A stretch of DNA of 6,124 bases from JBARRS01 sp049644345 (GCA_049644345.1 JBARRS010000029.1:1-6124); one strand, 5' to 3'. Counted from the first letter of the stretch, positions 1-5,439 are shown. The notes: a model not told the origin generated them from the sequence alone. Translations and numbers: made by a program.

Positions 1-62
1 TCAGGAGCCGCGTCGAAGACGAAGCCCACAAGGACAAACGCCAGTGTCTACTCCTCAATCAG

Positions 63-105
63 GGCGGGGGTCCCCTGGGGAGAATGCATCCAGGAGACAC
101 CCGCC
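63..105. repeat. Long imperfect inverted repeat, possible terminator
   Basis: Arms of 16 bases (63-78 and 90-105) match at 14 of 16 positions around an 11-base loop. Read on the minus strand, one of the two mismatches becomes a G-U wobble, so the RNA hairpin is better on that strand. It lies about 50 bases beyond the stop codon of the minus-strand secreted protein, which suits a transcription terminator for that gene. No T-tract follows on either strand, so a T-rich intrinsic terminator is not shown. Such T-poor hairpins are common in GC-rich actinobacteria. It could instead be a dispersed palindromic repeat. Confidence 0.5.
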
Positions 106-153
106 GAAGTGTTAGCTCAGGAGGTGAACCCCTGCGCCTTAGTCAACGTTGGT

Positions 154-975
154 CTACGTGTGTCCGAGGAGCTGTCCGTTGACGTCGATGTTGTCGAGGA
201 TCGCAGCACCGAACATGTCGGGGCCGCCGGACGGATCCGTCCCCTCGTCGAAGACGATGACGATCCTCTGCACGGTGCCCGTGACCGGCACGAGCAAGAA
301 CGTCGTGGCGCTGAATGCCATTACCGGGCTCCCGGTCCAGCGGAGCCTCGTCCACCCGTCCCCGACTGTCTGGGTGGTGGGCGGCGGCGAGTTGCAGCCG
401 AGGAAGTAAGTGTCGGTGGTGGTGACGATGTCGAAGCGCGGCGCACCCGCGCCGCAGTGTGAGCCGGCTACGTTGCCGCTCCCGAGTTTCCTGATGTCGT
501 AGCCGAGCTCGGTGAGGTTGGTTATCCCCTTGGGGTTGTGAAGCTCGACTTCCACCGAGGCGTTATTGCTGGTCGGCCCGACTTTCGAGAGCAGGAGGCC
601 CCAGTTGTTTTGGTCGCTCGGGTCACCCGTTGTGCATGCCGGGTCGGTGTACGTACCCGTCGGTGAAGTCGCTGGATACGTCGCCACCGGCCGGCCCGTC
701 GGGCAGCCGGTCCCCTCCAGCCACTTCCCCCCGACGAGGTTGGTGTGCGCCGGGTCGAACAGGTGAACCGTGGCTGCGTGGAGGTTCCCGGGCGGATCCG
801 CTGTGGGATCCAGAGGCGGATCCAGAACGGACACCGCAGCGGCGTCCTGGGCGGCGAACTGCGCGATCTGCCCGGGAGTCAGACCCTGTGAGTCGCCGGC
901 CGACGCCTGCGCGCCCACAAGCACGACGCTTGCGCCGACTACCGCCAACACGAGTAGCAACAGCTTTGTTTGCAT
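154..975 (-). CDS. Secreted protein of unknown function with N-terminal signal peptide
   Basis: This 273-residue protein belongs to no family I recognise. The ATG at 975 is chosen because GGAGAG lies 5 bases upstream and because a signal peptide begins there: Lys4, a leucine/valine-rich core at about residues 5-22, and a likely cleavage after the ASA at 24-26. An upstream in-frame start at 1029 would put 18 charged or polar residues before the signal and is less likely. The mature part is rich in Thr, Gly, Pro and Asn with predicted beta character. It has four cysteines (91, 114, 174, 194), an even number consistent with two disulfides outside the membrane. Residues 174-194 form a Cys-bounded segment, CGAGAPRFDIV through to YFLGC. 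Residues 52-62 hold a short DP repeat. The C-terminus (ILDNIDVNG) resembles the last strand of secreted jelly-roll domains, but this is only a resemblance. There is no LPXTG or C-terminal membrane anchor, so release or loose association with the cell surface is inferred. Confidence 0.8.
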   Translation of the reverse strand: MQTKLLLLVLAVVGASVVLVGAQASAGDSQGLTPGQIAQFAAQDAAAVSVLDPPLDPTADPPGNLHAATVHLFDPAHTNLVGGKWLEGTGCPTGRPVATYPATSPTGTYTDPACTTGDPSDQNNWGLLLSKVGPTSNNASVEVELHNPKGITNLTELGYDIRKLGSGNVAGSHCGAGAPRFDIVTTTDTYFLGCNSPPPTTQTVGDGWTRLRWTGSPVMAFSATTFLLVPVTGTVQRIVIVFDEGTDPSGGPDMFGAAILDNIDVNGQLLGHT

Positions 976-980
976 TACGT

Positions 981-986
981 CTCTCC
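981..986 (-). promoter_or_regulatory. Ribosome binding site of the secreted protein
   Basis: GGAGAG on the minus strand is 5 bases from the ATG at 975. It decides the start in favour of 975 over the in-frame start at 1029. I could not pick a convincing -10/-35 pair for this gene. Confidence 0.6.
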
Positions 987-1044
987 AATTTCTAGCCCTG
1001 AACGGGCCATCAATTACCCCCCAAATCACTCAAGGCCAGCGCCG

Positions 1045-1094
1045 CAGAAGGCGTCTCGCCGAAAGCACCTTCGTCGGCTTGCCACCTCCTTCTG
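1045..1094 (-). repeat. Foldback with embedded Shine-Dalgarno-like sequence in a possible mRNA leader
   Basis: CAGAAGG at 1045-1051 pairs perfectly with CCTTCTG at 1088-1094, and inside it GCCGA (1058-1062) pairs with TCGGC (1074-1078). On the minus strand the 5' arm overlaps AAGGAGGT (1091 down to 1084), a full match to the Shine-Dalgarno consensus, with no start codon at normal spacing. The nearest GTG in the right direction is 17 bases on and would encode only 12 residues (VLSARRLLRRWP). The structure sits 70-120 bases upstream of the secreted-protein start, so a regulatory leader is possible but unproven. Confidence 0.35.
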
Positions 1095-1322
1095 ACCCCT
1101 GAGGACGGACGGACGTCGTTGCAACGGACGCAAGCGGCGAGAAGATACGTCGGCCCCGGCTAAAGTTCGGAAATTGCGGGAAAGCACGGGTGAGACGTTC
1201 TTGTCGCAAGGTGTGTTGCCCCGCCGCTCGTCTGGGCCGCATTCACAGGGGCGGAAGTCAGATTCGGAGCGGCGCGGCGATTAGGACCGCGTGGTTTGCG
1301 TACCGCCAAGTTCCGCCCACTC

Positions 1323-1369
1323 ACCGTCGCAAGTCCGGCCGCTTCGCGGCCATGACGACTTGCGACGGT
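1323..1369. repeat. Two-tier perfect inverted repeat (13-bp outer stem, 6-bp inner stem)
   Basis: ACCGTCGCAAGTC at 1323-1335 is the exact reverse complement of 1357-1369. Inside it GGCCGC (1337-1342) pairs with GCGGCC (1346-1351) across a 3-base loop, with a 1-base versus 5-base asymmetric bulge between tiers. Three or four pyrimidine-rich bases follow on the plus strand (TTTCGCTCC), not a T-tract. No called gene ends nearby, so a role as a terminator has no obvious client. An unrecognised small RNA, a dispersed palindromic element or a protein-binding site are alternatives. Confidence 0.65.
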
Positions 1370-1395
1370 TTCGCTCCTACGGCAGACGTTCCTGA

Positions 1396-1422
1396 GCCGC
1401 GCCCGCACATGTCGGGCGCGGC
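1396..1422. repeat. Perfect 10-bp GC-rich hairpin
   Basis: GCCGCGCCCG (1396-1405) and CGGGCGCGGC (1413-1422) are exact reverse complements around the 7-base loop CACATGT. It starts 27 bases after the end of the 1323-1369 structure, so the two form a tandem pair. It ends about 57 bases before the candidate -35 box of the downstream gene. It may insulate that promoter from transcription coming from the left, or belong to a structured RNA. Confidence 0.6.
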
Positions 1423-1479
1423 GACCGATCTCGTGATCCGATGCCGAAGAGCTGTGGGAAACAGGGGAGAACGGCCAGC

Positions 1480-1508
1480 TTGATCGCGCTAAGCGTGGCA
1501 GCGATGAT
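1480..1508 (+). promoter_or_regulatory. Candidate promoter of the SRPBCC gene (leaderless)
   Basis: TTGATC (1480-1485), a 17-base spacer and GATGAT (1503-1508) resemble a sigma-70-type promoter, four matches at -35 and four or five at -10, although the first T of the -10 is G. Only 7 bases separate the -10 from the GTG at 1516, so transcription would begin at or next to the start codon. Confidence 0.4.
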
Positions 1509-1515
1509 CCCTGCC

Positions 1516-2007
1516 GTGGGCGCCGAGTACCAGTTCCTCAGCACCTGGCCCGTGCCGGGCGCGACGATCGAGGAGCTGTACGACGTGATCGGCGACACGC
1601 TCGGCTATCCGCGCTGGTGGGGAGCCGTATTCCTGCACGTCGAGGGAGACGAGGGGCCGCCGCGCCCCGGGCGCCGAGCACGGGTCAAGGCAAGAGGCTT
1701 CCTCCCGTACCGCATCCGATGGGGCGCGGAGATCACCGAGGCCGAGCGGCCGCGCCTGATCCGGATGCGACTCTTCGGCGATTTCGAAGGGCAGGGCGAG
1801 TGGAGGCTCGAGCAGGTCGGCGATGAGGCGAGGGCGACCCTCGACTGGCGGCCTTTCGTCGAGAAGCCGCTCGTCAGGTACCTGACCCCTGTCCTTCGTC
1901 CGCTGTTCGCGAAGAATCACTACTGGGCGATGGATCGAGGCCGCCGGAGCGTCGCCGAGGAAGTGCAGCGCCGGCGTTCAGAACAACCGCTCGAGACGCG
2001 TTTGTAG
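1516..2007 (+). CDS. SRPBCC-fold (START-like, polyketide cyclase/dehydrase-type) protein
   Basis: A 163-residue cytoplasmic protein with the helix-grip fold of the SRPBCC superfamily, which binds hydrophobic ligands in a central cavity. The ligand is unknown. Family signs include EYQFLSTW near the start, the helix LYDVIGDTLGYPRWW (21-35) with its aromatic end, alternating strands around GFLPYRIRWGAEI (61-73) and EGQGEWRLEQ (81-90), and a long C-terminal helix after NHYWAMDRG. An in-frame ATG at 1441 would give 188 residues, with an extra 25 that look faintly like a signal peptide. I prefer GTG 1516 because family members normally begin just before this strand, because third-position GC rises sharply from 1516 (six of the preceding 25 codons end in A or T), and because a promoter-like pair overlaps the extension. 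ATG 1504 is another option. The gene stands alone, convergent with the S53 peptidase. Confidence 0.8.
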   Translation: MGAEYQFLSTWPVPGATIEELYDVIGDTLGYPRWWGAVFLHVEGDEGPPRPGRRARVKARGFLPYRIRWGAEITEAERPRLIRMRLFGDFEGQGEWRLEQVGDEARATLDWRPFVEKPLVRYLTPVLRPLFAKNHYWAMDRGRRSVAEEVQRRRSEQPLETRL

Positions 2008-2074
2008 GCTGTCGCTCCGGCCTCGTGCCACCTGCCTGATTGCAGCGTAGTCCGATCCTTACCGCTTAGAACTT

Positions 2075-2104
2075 CCCCCTTTTGGGGGTAGGCCGTTCGG
2101 CCTA
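2075..2104 (+). terminator. Tandem small hairpins after the SRPBCC gene
   Basis: CCCCC-TTTT-GGGGG (2075-2088) is followed directly by TAGGCC-GTTC-GGCCTA (2089-2104), two adjacent stems of 5 and 6 bp starting 68 bases after the stop at 2007. There is no T-tract. They may slow or end plus-strand transcription together with the hairpin at 2201-2234. Confidence 0.4.
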
Positions 2105-2200
2105 TCGCACCGAATGTCTAGAGACAACACGGGACGATCAGAGGATTGGGCCGCCGCAGTCTCGATCCCGAAGCTCGCCGCTTCAACTCGTCCCATCTCG

Positions 2201-2234
2201 GCAAGAGGGCGGCCCGTTCGAGCCGCCCTCTTGC
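2201..2234. terminator. Perfect 13-bp hairpin between convergent genes (bidirectional terminator)
   Basis: GCAAGAGGGCGGC (2201-2213) and its exact reverse complement (2222-2234) flank an 8-base loop. It lies 21 bases beyond the stop of the minus-strand S53 peptidase and also downstream of the plus-strand SRPBCC gene, the expected place for a shared terminator. A short GTTTC follows on the plus side and no T-run on the minus side. Confidence 0.7.
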
Positions 2235-2255
2235 GTTTCGCTCACGCGTGGTTGT

Positions 2256-3749
2256 CTAGTCGTGCGCCTCCACGATCAGGTCGGGAATCAGATTTGCCAC
2301 GTCAGGCGTGCCGAGCCCGGTGACCGCGTCCCAGCCCTGCGAAGCGGGCCAGCCGGGGATCGACGTCGTCTGGTTCGAGTTGTGAGTCGGGTCGTAGAAG
2401 TCCGCCGCGTACTTGACCGAGTTGTTCGCGATCCGGTACAGCGCCGGGTTCAGGTACCCGAGGTCGTGGCCGGCGATCTCGTTGGCCATCGCTGCCACGC
2501 CTGCCCACTGCGGTGAAGCGGCGCTGGTACCGCCGACGACGAACCAGCCGCCCTCCTCGGCGTTGTAGACCAGCACGCCGGTTCTCGAGCTCGAGTTCCA
2601 GGCTACGTCCGGGATCCCCCGCATGTTCGCGTTTGGTCCCGGCGCGCCGGGCGAGCTGCCGACGTACGAGCTTCCCGGCGGCAGGACGTTCTGGAAGTCC
2701 GGCCGCGAGAAGTTGATGCTGTACCCGCCGCCCGACGGGATCCAGGCCGGCTCGCGGTCGAGCGCGTAGACCTGGCAATTCGGAGGCGGCGAGGCGTTGT
2801 CGACACCGAGACCCGTGTCTGCGTTCACGCAGAGGTAGGTGCCTCCTGTCGCTGTCACGAGCGGATCCGAGGCCGGCCAGATTACGCTCGGGTACGGAAT
2901 CGGCGCCGGGTTCTTGACGGGCTCCTTCATGCTGTTCGTGGAGCCGCCGTCGCCGCTCGAGGCGAAGACGCTGACGTGGTTCGCCCTCGCGTCGATGAAC
3001 GCCTGGCGCATTTGATTCAGCGCCGCGAGGCCGCTGTGGAACGCGCCCTCACCGGAGCCGAAGCTCTGGCTGATCACGTCGACCCGGTGGCTGTCGATCA
3101 GCGACTGCTCGGCGTTCATCATCTGCTGGAAGCCCTGGACGCCGAGCGTCTCGGCGGTCGGAGTCGTGACCAGCATGATGTTCGCCAAGGGCGCCGTCGC
3201 GTGTGCCCACTCGACGTCGAGAGCCACTTCGACCGCCCACAGATCGTGGGCCTCGAGGCCCGTGCCGTGGCTCGGCGGGGGCGGCACCGGCGGCGGCGAG
3301 CCCTGGAGCGCGACGATGTCGAAGCGCGGTCCGGTTGCGCTGGGCGCGCAGTTGCCGGCGGGCGAGCTCGGGCCGGTTTCGCCGCACAGGTGCGGCAGGC
3401 CGAACTGCGTGTTGAAGTTCGCGAGATCCTGGCGGATCGTCGACGAGCCGAACGAGTCGACGACCGCAATCGTCTGACCCTGGCCCAGGTGCCCGGCCAG
3501 GTGCAGGCCCGCGAAGTCGTAGGCGTTCGCCACCGCGTCCGGCCTGAAGCAGCGCCGGCTGATGGCGTTGCACTGCGCCTGGCTCGGCGGCGGAGGCCCG
3601 GCGCTGACTAGGGCAGCGTCACTGATTTGTGGCCGGATCACCGACCCTTTCGCAACGATCTTGTGCGTCCCCGTGGCGGCGCCGGCGACTGCCGCGACAG
3701 CCGTCGCCAGCAGCACAAGCGCGAGGACGCGCGTGATGCGCTTACTCAT
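2256..3749 (-). CDS. Secreted S53 family (sedolisin/kumamolisin-like) serine-carboxyl peptidase
   Basis: A 497-residue exported endopeptidase of the sedolisin family, most of whose characterised members act at acidic pH. A signal peptide spans about residues 1-25 (KR followed by a Leu/Ala/Val core). The catalytic set is complete: Glu174 and Asp178 in VEVALDVEW, oxyanion Asp267 in ASSGDGGS, and nucleophile Ser409 in GGTSAASPQWAG. The calcium-site signature follows as Asp453 (FYDPT) and Asp474 (GWDAVTGLGTPD). Only about 40-45 residues separate the signal from the mature-like start near residue 69 (RPDAVANAYDF), so the usual pro-kumamolisin domain of some 170-190 residues is absent. A Pro-rich loop (SPPPVPPPP, about 151-159) precedes the catalytic Glu. 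Six cysteines (60/67, 122/134, 307/325) are spaced as three local pairs, suggesting disulfides. ATG 3749 is chosen over GTG 3755 because GGAGGGGA (3763 down to 3756) is 6 bases from the ATG and abuts the GTG. It may also receive read-through from the FIST gene 77 bases upstream. Confidence 0.92.
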   Translation of the reverse strand: MSKRITRVLALVLLATAVAAVAGAATGTHKIVAKGSVIRPQISDAALVSAGPPPPSQAQCNAISRRCFRPDAVANAYDFAGLHLAGHLGQGQTIAVVDSFGSSTIRQDLANFNTQFGLPHLCGETGPSSPAGNCAPSATGPRFDIVALQGSPPPVPPPPSHGTGLEAHDLWAVEVALDVEWAHATAPLANIMLVTTPTAETLGVQGFQQMMNAEQSLIDSHRVDVISQSFGSGEGAFHSGLAALNQMRQAFIDARANHVSVFASSGDGGSTNSMKEPVKNPAPIPYPSVIWPASDPLVTATGGTYLCVNADTGLGVDNASPPPNCQVYALDREPAWIPSGGGYSINFSRPDFQNVLPPGSSYVGSSPGAPGPNANMRGIPDVAWNSSSRTGVLVYNAEEGGWFVVGGTSAASPQWAGVAAMANEIAGHDLGYLNPALYRIANNSVKYAADFYDPTHNSNQTTSIPGWPASQGWDAVTGLGTPDVANLIPDLIVEAHD

Positions 3750-3755
3750 ACACAC

Positions 3756-3763
3756 TCCCCTCC
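3756..3763 (-). promoter_or_regulatory. Ribosome binding site of the S53 peptidase
   Basis: GGAGGGGA on the minus strand ends 6 bases before ATG 3749 and directly before GTG 3755, so it selects the ATG. Confidence 0.7.
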
Positions 3764-3787
3764 CAAAAAGGATTCCTGCTCCGCTTG

Positions 3788-3816
3788 AATATACGACGCT
3801 CTACGAACTACCGCAA
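3788..3816 (-). promoter_or_regulatory. Candidate sigma-70-type promoter of the S53 peptidase
   Basis: On the minus strand TTGCGG (3816 down to 3811), a 17-base spacer and TATATT (3793 down to 3788) match the -35 (TTG core) and -10 (five of six) consensus. Transcription would begin near 3781, giving a leader of about 30 bases that carries the ribosome binding site. It lies wholly in the 77-base gap after the FIST gene, so the peptidase can be expressed independently. Confidence 0.5.
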
Positions 3817-3826
3817 CAGGGACCGG

Positions 3827-4987
3827 TTACTCGAGGAAGAGGGCGAGCGTCGCGGTGAACCCGTGCAGAAAGGCGCGCCCCCCGACCGGTCCGATCTCGC
3901 CGCCGCAGAAGAGGCCTGCGAGCGGTCGACCGCCGATCGCCTCCGCGACGGCGCGGGCGTCGTGGTCCGGCTCGGAGAACATGTTGGTTCCGCGCCCGTT
4001 GCACGTGAAGAGAAGCGCTCCGGCGCTGCGCTCCCCGGCGAGCGCGAGCCGGAGCCCCTCGTAGAGATCTTCGTCCGCCGAGCCTGCGTCGCGGACGTGG
4101 AAACGGAGCGTCTGCCCCACCCGAACGGGCTCGCCTACGGCGATGGCGCCCGCTTCCTCGTCCAGGCCGACGACGCCCCGGATCAGGAAGTCCCCCCGCC
4201 GGTACTCCGAGCGGTTCTCATCGATGACGAGGCCGGCGAGCAGGCCGCCCTGAGCGACCAGCTGCCGCTGTTCGGTTGTGATCGACTCGAGATCGCCGCG
4301 GAGCCGCTCGAGCGCCGGTTCCCCGGCGAGCTCGTAGACGACGTTGTCCTCGGCCGCAGTGATCACGGCCTCGCGGCCTATCGGCGAGCAGCCCTGCGAG
4401 ACGAGCGTGCGCACGGGGACGCCGGAGAGAACGGCGCCGACCGCGCCTTCGTCGACTACGCGGTCGCCGATCACGAGCGCCTGCGCGCCTGGAACGCCGG
4501 CGCCTGAGGCGATCCCGCCCACGACCGGCAGGCCCGGGTGCTCCTCGGTGAGGGCGGTCAAGAAGGGGGCCGCGGGGAAGGTGAAGGGGTCGACGAGCAT
4601 CGCCACGAGCGATGGTGTCTCCTCGAGATCCGGGAAGCCCGCGACACCGAGACCCTCGTCGTCGAGGCTGAATGCGACGGCGTGAAACGTCTCGATCTCC
4701 GCGTTCGGAAGCGAAGCGCCCCAGACGGCGACGCCCGGCCCTTCCTCGAGCTCGCGCGAGCCGGCGATCACCCCCTGGGCGACGCAGCCCACGAGGTTCC
4801 GCGGCGCGAGCTCGTCGTTCACTGCGGCCACTGCCTCCTCGGCCTCTGCAAGGTGCTGGGGCGAGAGAAAGACGAACGCGAGATCGACCTCGGCGTCCCG
4901 TAGCTCGGCCGCGACCGCGCCCGCCGCCTCGGATGGGGTCGTCGCGAGCCCCGCGGCGATGCGTACCGTCTTCGTCCGCGCCCTCAT
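3827..4987 (-). CDS. FIST-domain protein (FIST_N plus FIST_C), putative ligand-sensing protein
   Basis: A 386-residue soluble protein with the two-part FIST architecture (F-box and intracellular signal transduction), proposed to bind small ligands in signalling proteins. FIST_N covers about residues 33-195, including LVGCVAQGVIAG (65-76) and LPVVGGIASG (153-162). The linker QGCSPIG (198-204) is typical. FIST_C covers about 215-380 and ends with the strong signatures LLFTCNGRG (325-333) and LAGLFCGGEIGPVGG (356-370). There is no signal peptide or transmembrane segment, and no kinase, GGDEF or methyl-acceptor domain is fused, so it is a stand-alone FIST protein with unknown ligand and partner. 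ATG 4987 is chosen over the frame's earliest start at 5065, which would run through the divergent gene's 5' end and add an Arg-rich tail. No Shine-Dalgarno precedes 4987, but TAGACT lies 7 bases upstream. It is divergent from the MmcQ/YjbR gene (49-base gap) and upstream of the S53 peptidase; no functional link to either is evident. Confidence 0.88.
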   Translation of the reverse strand: MRARTKTVRIAAGLATTPSEAAGAVAAELRDAEVDLAFVFLSPQHLAEAEEAVAAVNDELAPRNLVGCVAQGVIAGSRELEEGPGVAVWGASLPNAEIETFHAVAFSLDDEGLGVAGFPDLEETPSLVAMLVDPFTFPAAPFLTALTEEHPGLPVVGGIASGAGVPGAQALVIGDRVVDEGAVGAVLSGVPVRTLVSQGCSPIGREAVITAAEDNVVYELAGEPALERLRGDLESITTEQRQLVAQGGLLAGLVIDENRSEYRRGDFLIRGVVGLDEEAGAIAVGEPVRVGQTLRFHVRDAGSADEDLYEGLRLALAGERSAGALLFTCNGRGTNMFSEPDHDARAVAEAIGGRPLAGLFCGGEIGPVGGRAFLHGFTATLALFLE

Positions 4988-4994
4988 CTGTCGG

Positions 4995-5000
4995 AGTCTA
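4995..5000 (-). promoter_or_regulatory. Candidate -10 box of the FIST gene (leaderless)
   Basis: TAGACT on the minus strand fits TANNNT and ends 7 bases before ATG 4987. No -35 match is visible at 16-18 bases and no Shine-Dalgarno is present. It shares the 49-base divergent region with the start of the MmcQ/YjbR gene, where GAGAAT (5025-5030) is a weaker -10 candidate 6 bases before GTG 5037. Confidence 0.35.
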
Positions 5001-5036
5001 CGGCGGCCGGCCCGGCCGAACGGCGAGAATGCCGCC

Positions 5037-5393
5037 GTGCACCCGACTCGCCTGGCCGAGCCCATCCGGCAGCTCGCGCTCTCGTTCCCGGAGACGTACG
5101 AGGATCACCCGTGGGGTGACTTCCCTGTGTTCAAGGTCGGCGAGAACAAGGTCTTCGGCTGGATGGTGGTCGAGGCGGACGCCGTTCGGGTGACTCTGAA
5201 GCTGACGCAGGAGGAGCGCGAGATCGCGCACCTGCTCCCGTACGTGAGCGTTGCCCGCTACGTCGGGCGCTACGGCTGGATCACTGCGACGGTGACGGAC
5301 GGCGAGTCGCTCGAGGCCGCGCTCGAGTGGCTGCGCGAGAGCTACTGGCTAAAGGCGCCCGCGGAGCTCCGGGACGCAGCGCTTTCCGACTAG
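5037..5393 (+). CDS. MmcQ/YjbR family protein
   Basis: A 118-residue protein of the MmcQ/YjbR family (CyaY-like fold, often annotated as DNA-binding, biological role unclear). Family marks appear in order: ETYEDHPWGDFPVFKV (19-34) with the conserved HPWG, the strand KVFGWMVV (38-45), substrate-like VTLKL (52-56), ARYVGRYGWITATV (73-86) with the conserved Gly-Trp-Ile, and C-terminal LRESYWLKAP (99-108). The length is normal for the family. GTG 5037 is chosen because the conserved domain starts a few residues later. Extending upstream to 4959 would cross the FIST gene start and add an Arg-rich, non-family sequence. No Shine-Dalgarno is present. It ends 46 bases before thrS on the same strand and may share transcription with it. 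Confidence 0.87.
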   Translation: MHPTRLAEPIRQLALSFPETYEDHPWGDFPVFKVGENKVFGWMVVEADAVRVTLKLTQEEREIAHLLPYVSVARYVGRYGWITATVTDGESLEAALEWLRESYWLKAPAELRDAALSD

Positions 5394-5425
5394 AAAGCGT
5401 CGGTCTTCCTCTCGGGGCTGCTCAG

Positions 5426-5431
5426 TATTCT
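5426..5431 (+). promoter_or_regulatory. Candidate -10 box of thrS (leaderless)
   Basis: TATTCT ends 8 bases before ATG 5440, the distance expected if transcription starts at the start codon. There is no Shine-Dalgarno and no clear -35. Only 46 bases separate the previous stop from thrS, too few for a T-box leader, so tRNA-sensing control by that route is not supported here. Confidence 0.4.
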
Positions 5432-5439
5432 GGTCTGAC

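Larger units (their letters stand above)
976..1515. other. 540-base intergenic gap without a convincing gene
   Basis: This gap separates the divergent secreted-protein and SRPBCC genes. Open frames here (for example 1160-1408 minus and 1190-1483 plus) are Arg-rich, have no family signature and show no strong third-position GC bias, so they are not called. It contains three foldback structures (1045-1094, 1323-1369, 1396-1422), a 10-bp palindrome CGTTGCAACG at 1117-1126 next to repeated GACG units (about 1104-1115), and a candidate promoter for the plus-strand gene at its right end. The minus-strand part just upstream of 975 is probably the 5' untranslated leader of the secreted protein. Confidence 0.6.

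Noticed and set aside
117..127. AGGAGGTGA on the plus strand as a ribosome binding site
   Set aside because: No ATG or GTG follows at usable spacing and the downstream frame is a shadow of the minus-strand gene.
1..462. Plus-strand frame open from position 1 to 462
   Set aside because: It is antisense to the secreted-protein gene over most of its length, its product is Arg/Glu/Val-rich with no family signature, and the opposite strand has a signal peptide and ribosome binding site.
1030..1130. Riboswitch (c-di-GMP GEMM or ydaO type) in the leader of the secreted protein
   Set aside because: There is some similarity in GCAAGCC and GAGACGCC segments, but the conserved GEMM core (GCAAA-type tetraloop receptor and following bases) is absent and the stems do not fit.
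1323..1369. Integron attC site
   Set aside because: The arms lack the GTTRRRY and RYYYAAC core sites, and no integrase or cassette array is present.
1160..1408. 82-residue minus-strand open frame
   Set aside because: Arg-rich, crosses the 1323-1369 hairpin, lacks a ribosome binding site and recognisable motifs.
2976..3611. 211-residue plus-strand open frame inside the peptidase gene
   Set aside because: It is the antisense shadow of the S53 peptidase, whose catalytic motifs are intact on the minus strand.
3785..4507. 240-residue plus-strand open frame
   Set aside because: Antisense shadow of the FIST gene, whose FIST_C signatures are clear on the minus strand.
5394..5439. T-box leader of thrS
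   Set aside because: Only 46 bases are available, with no specifier loop or antiterminator-like sequence.
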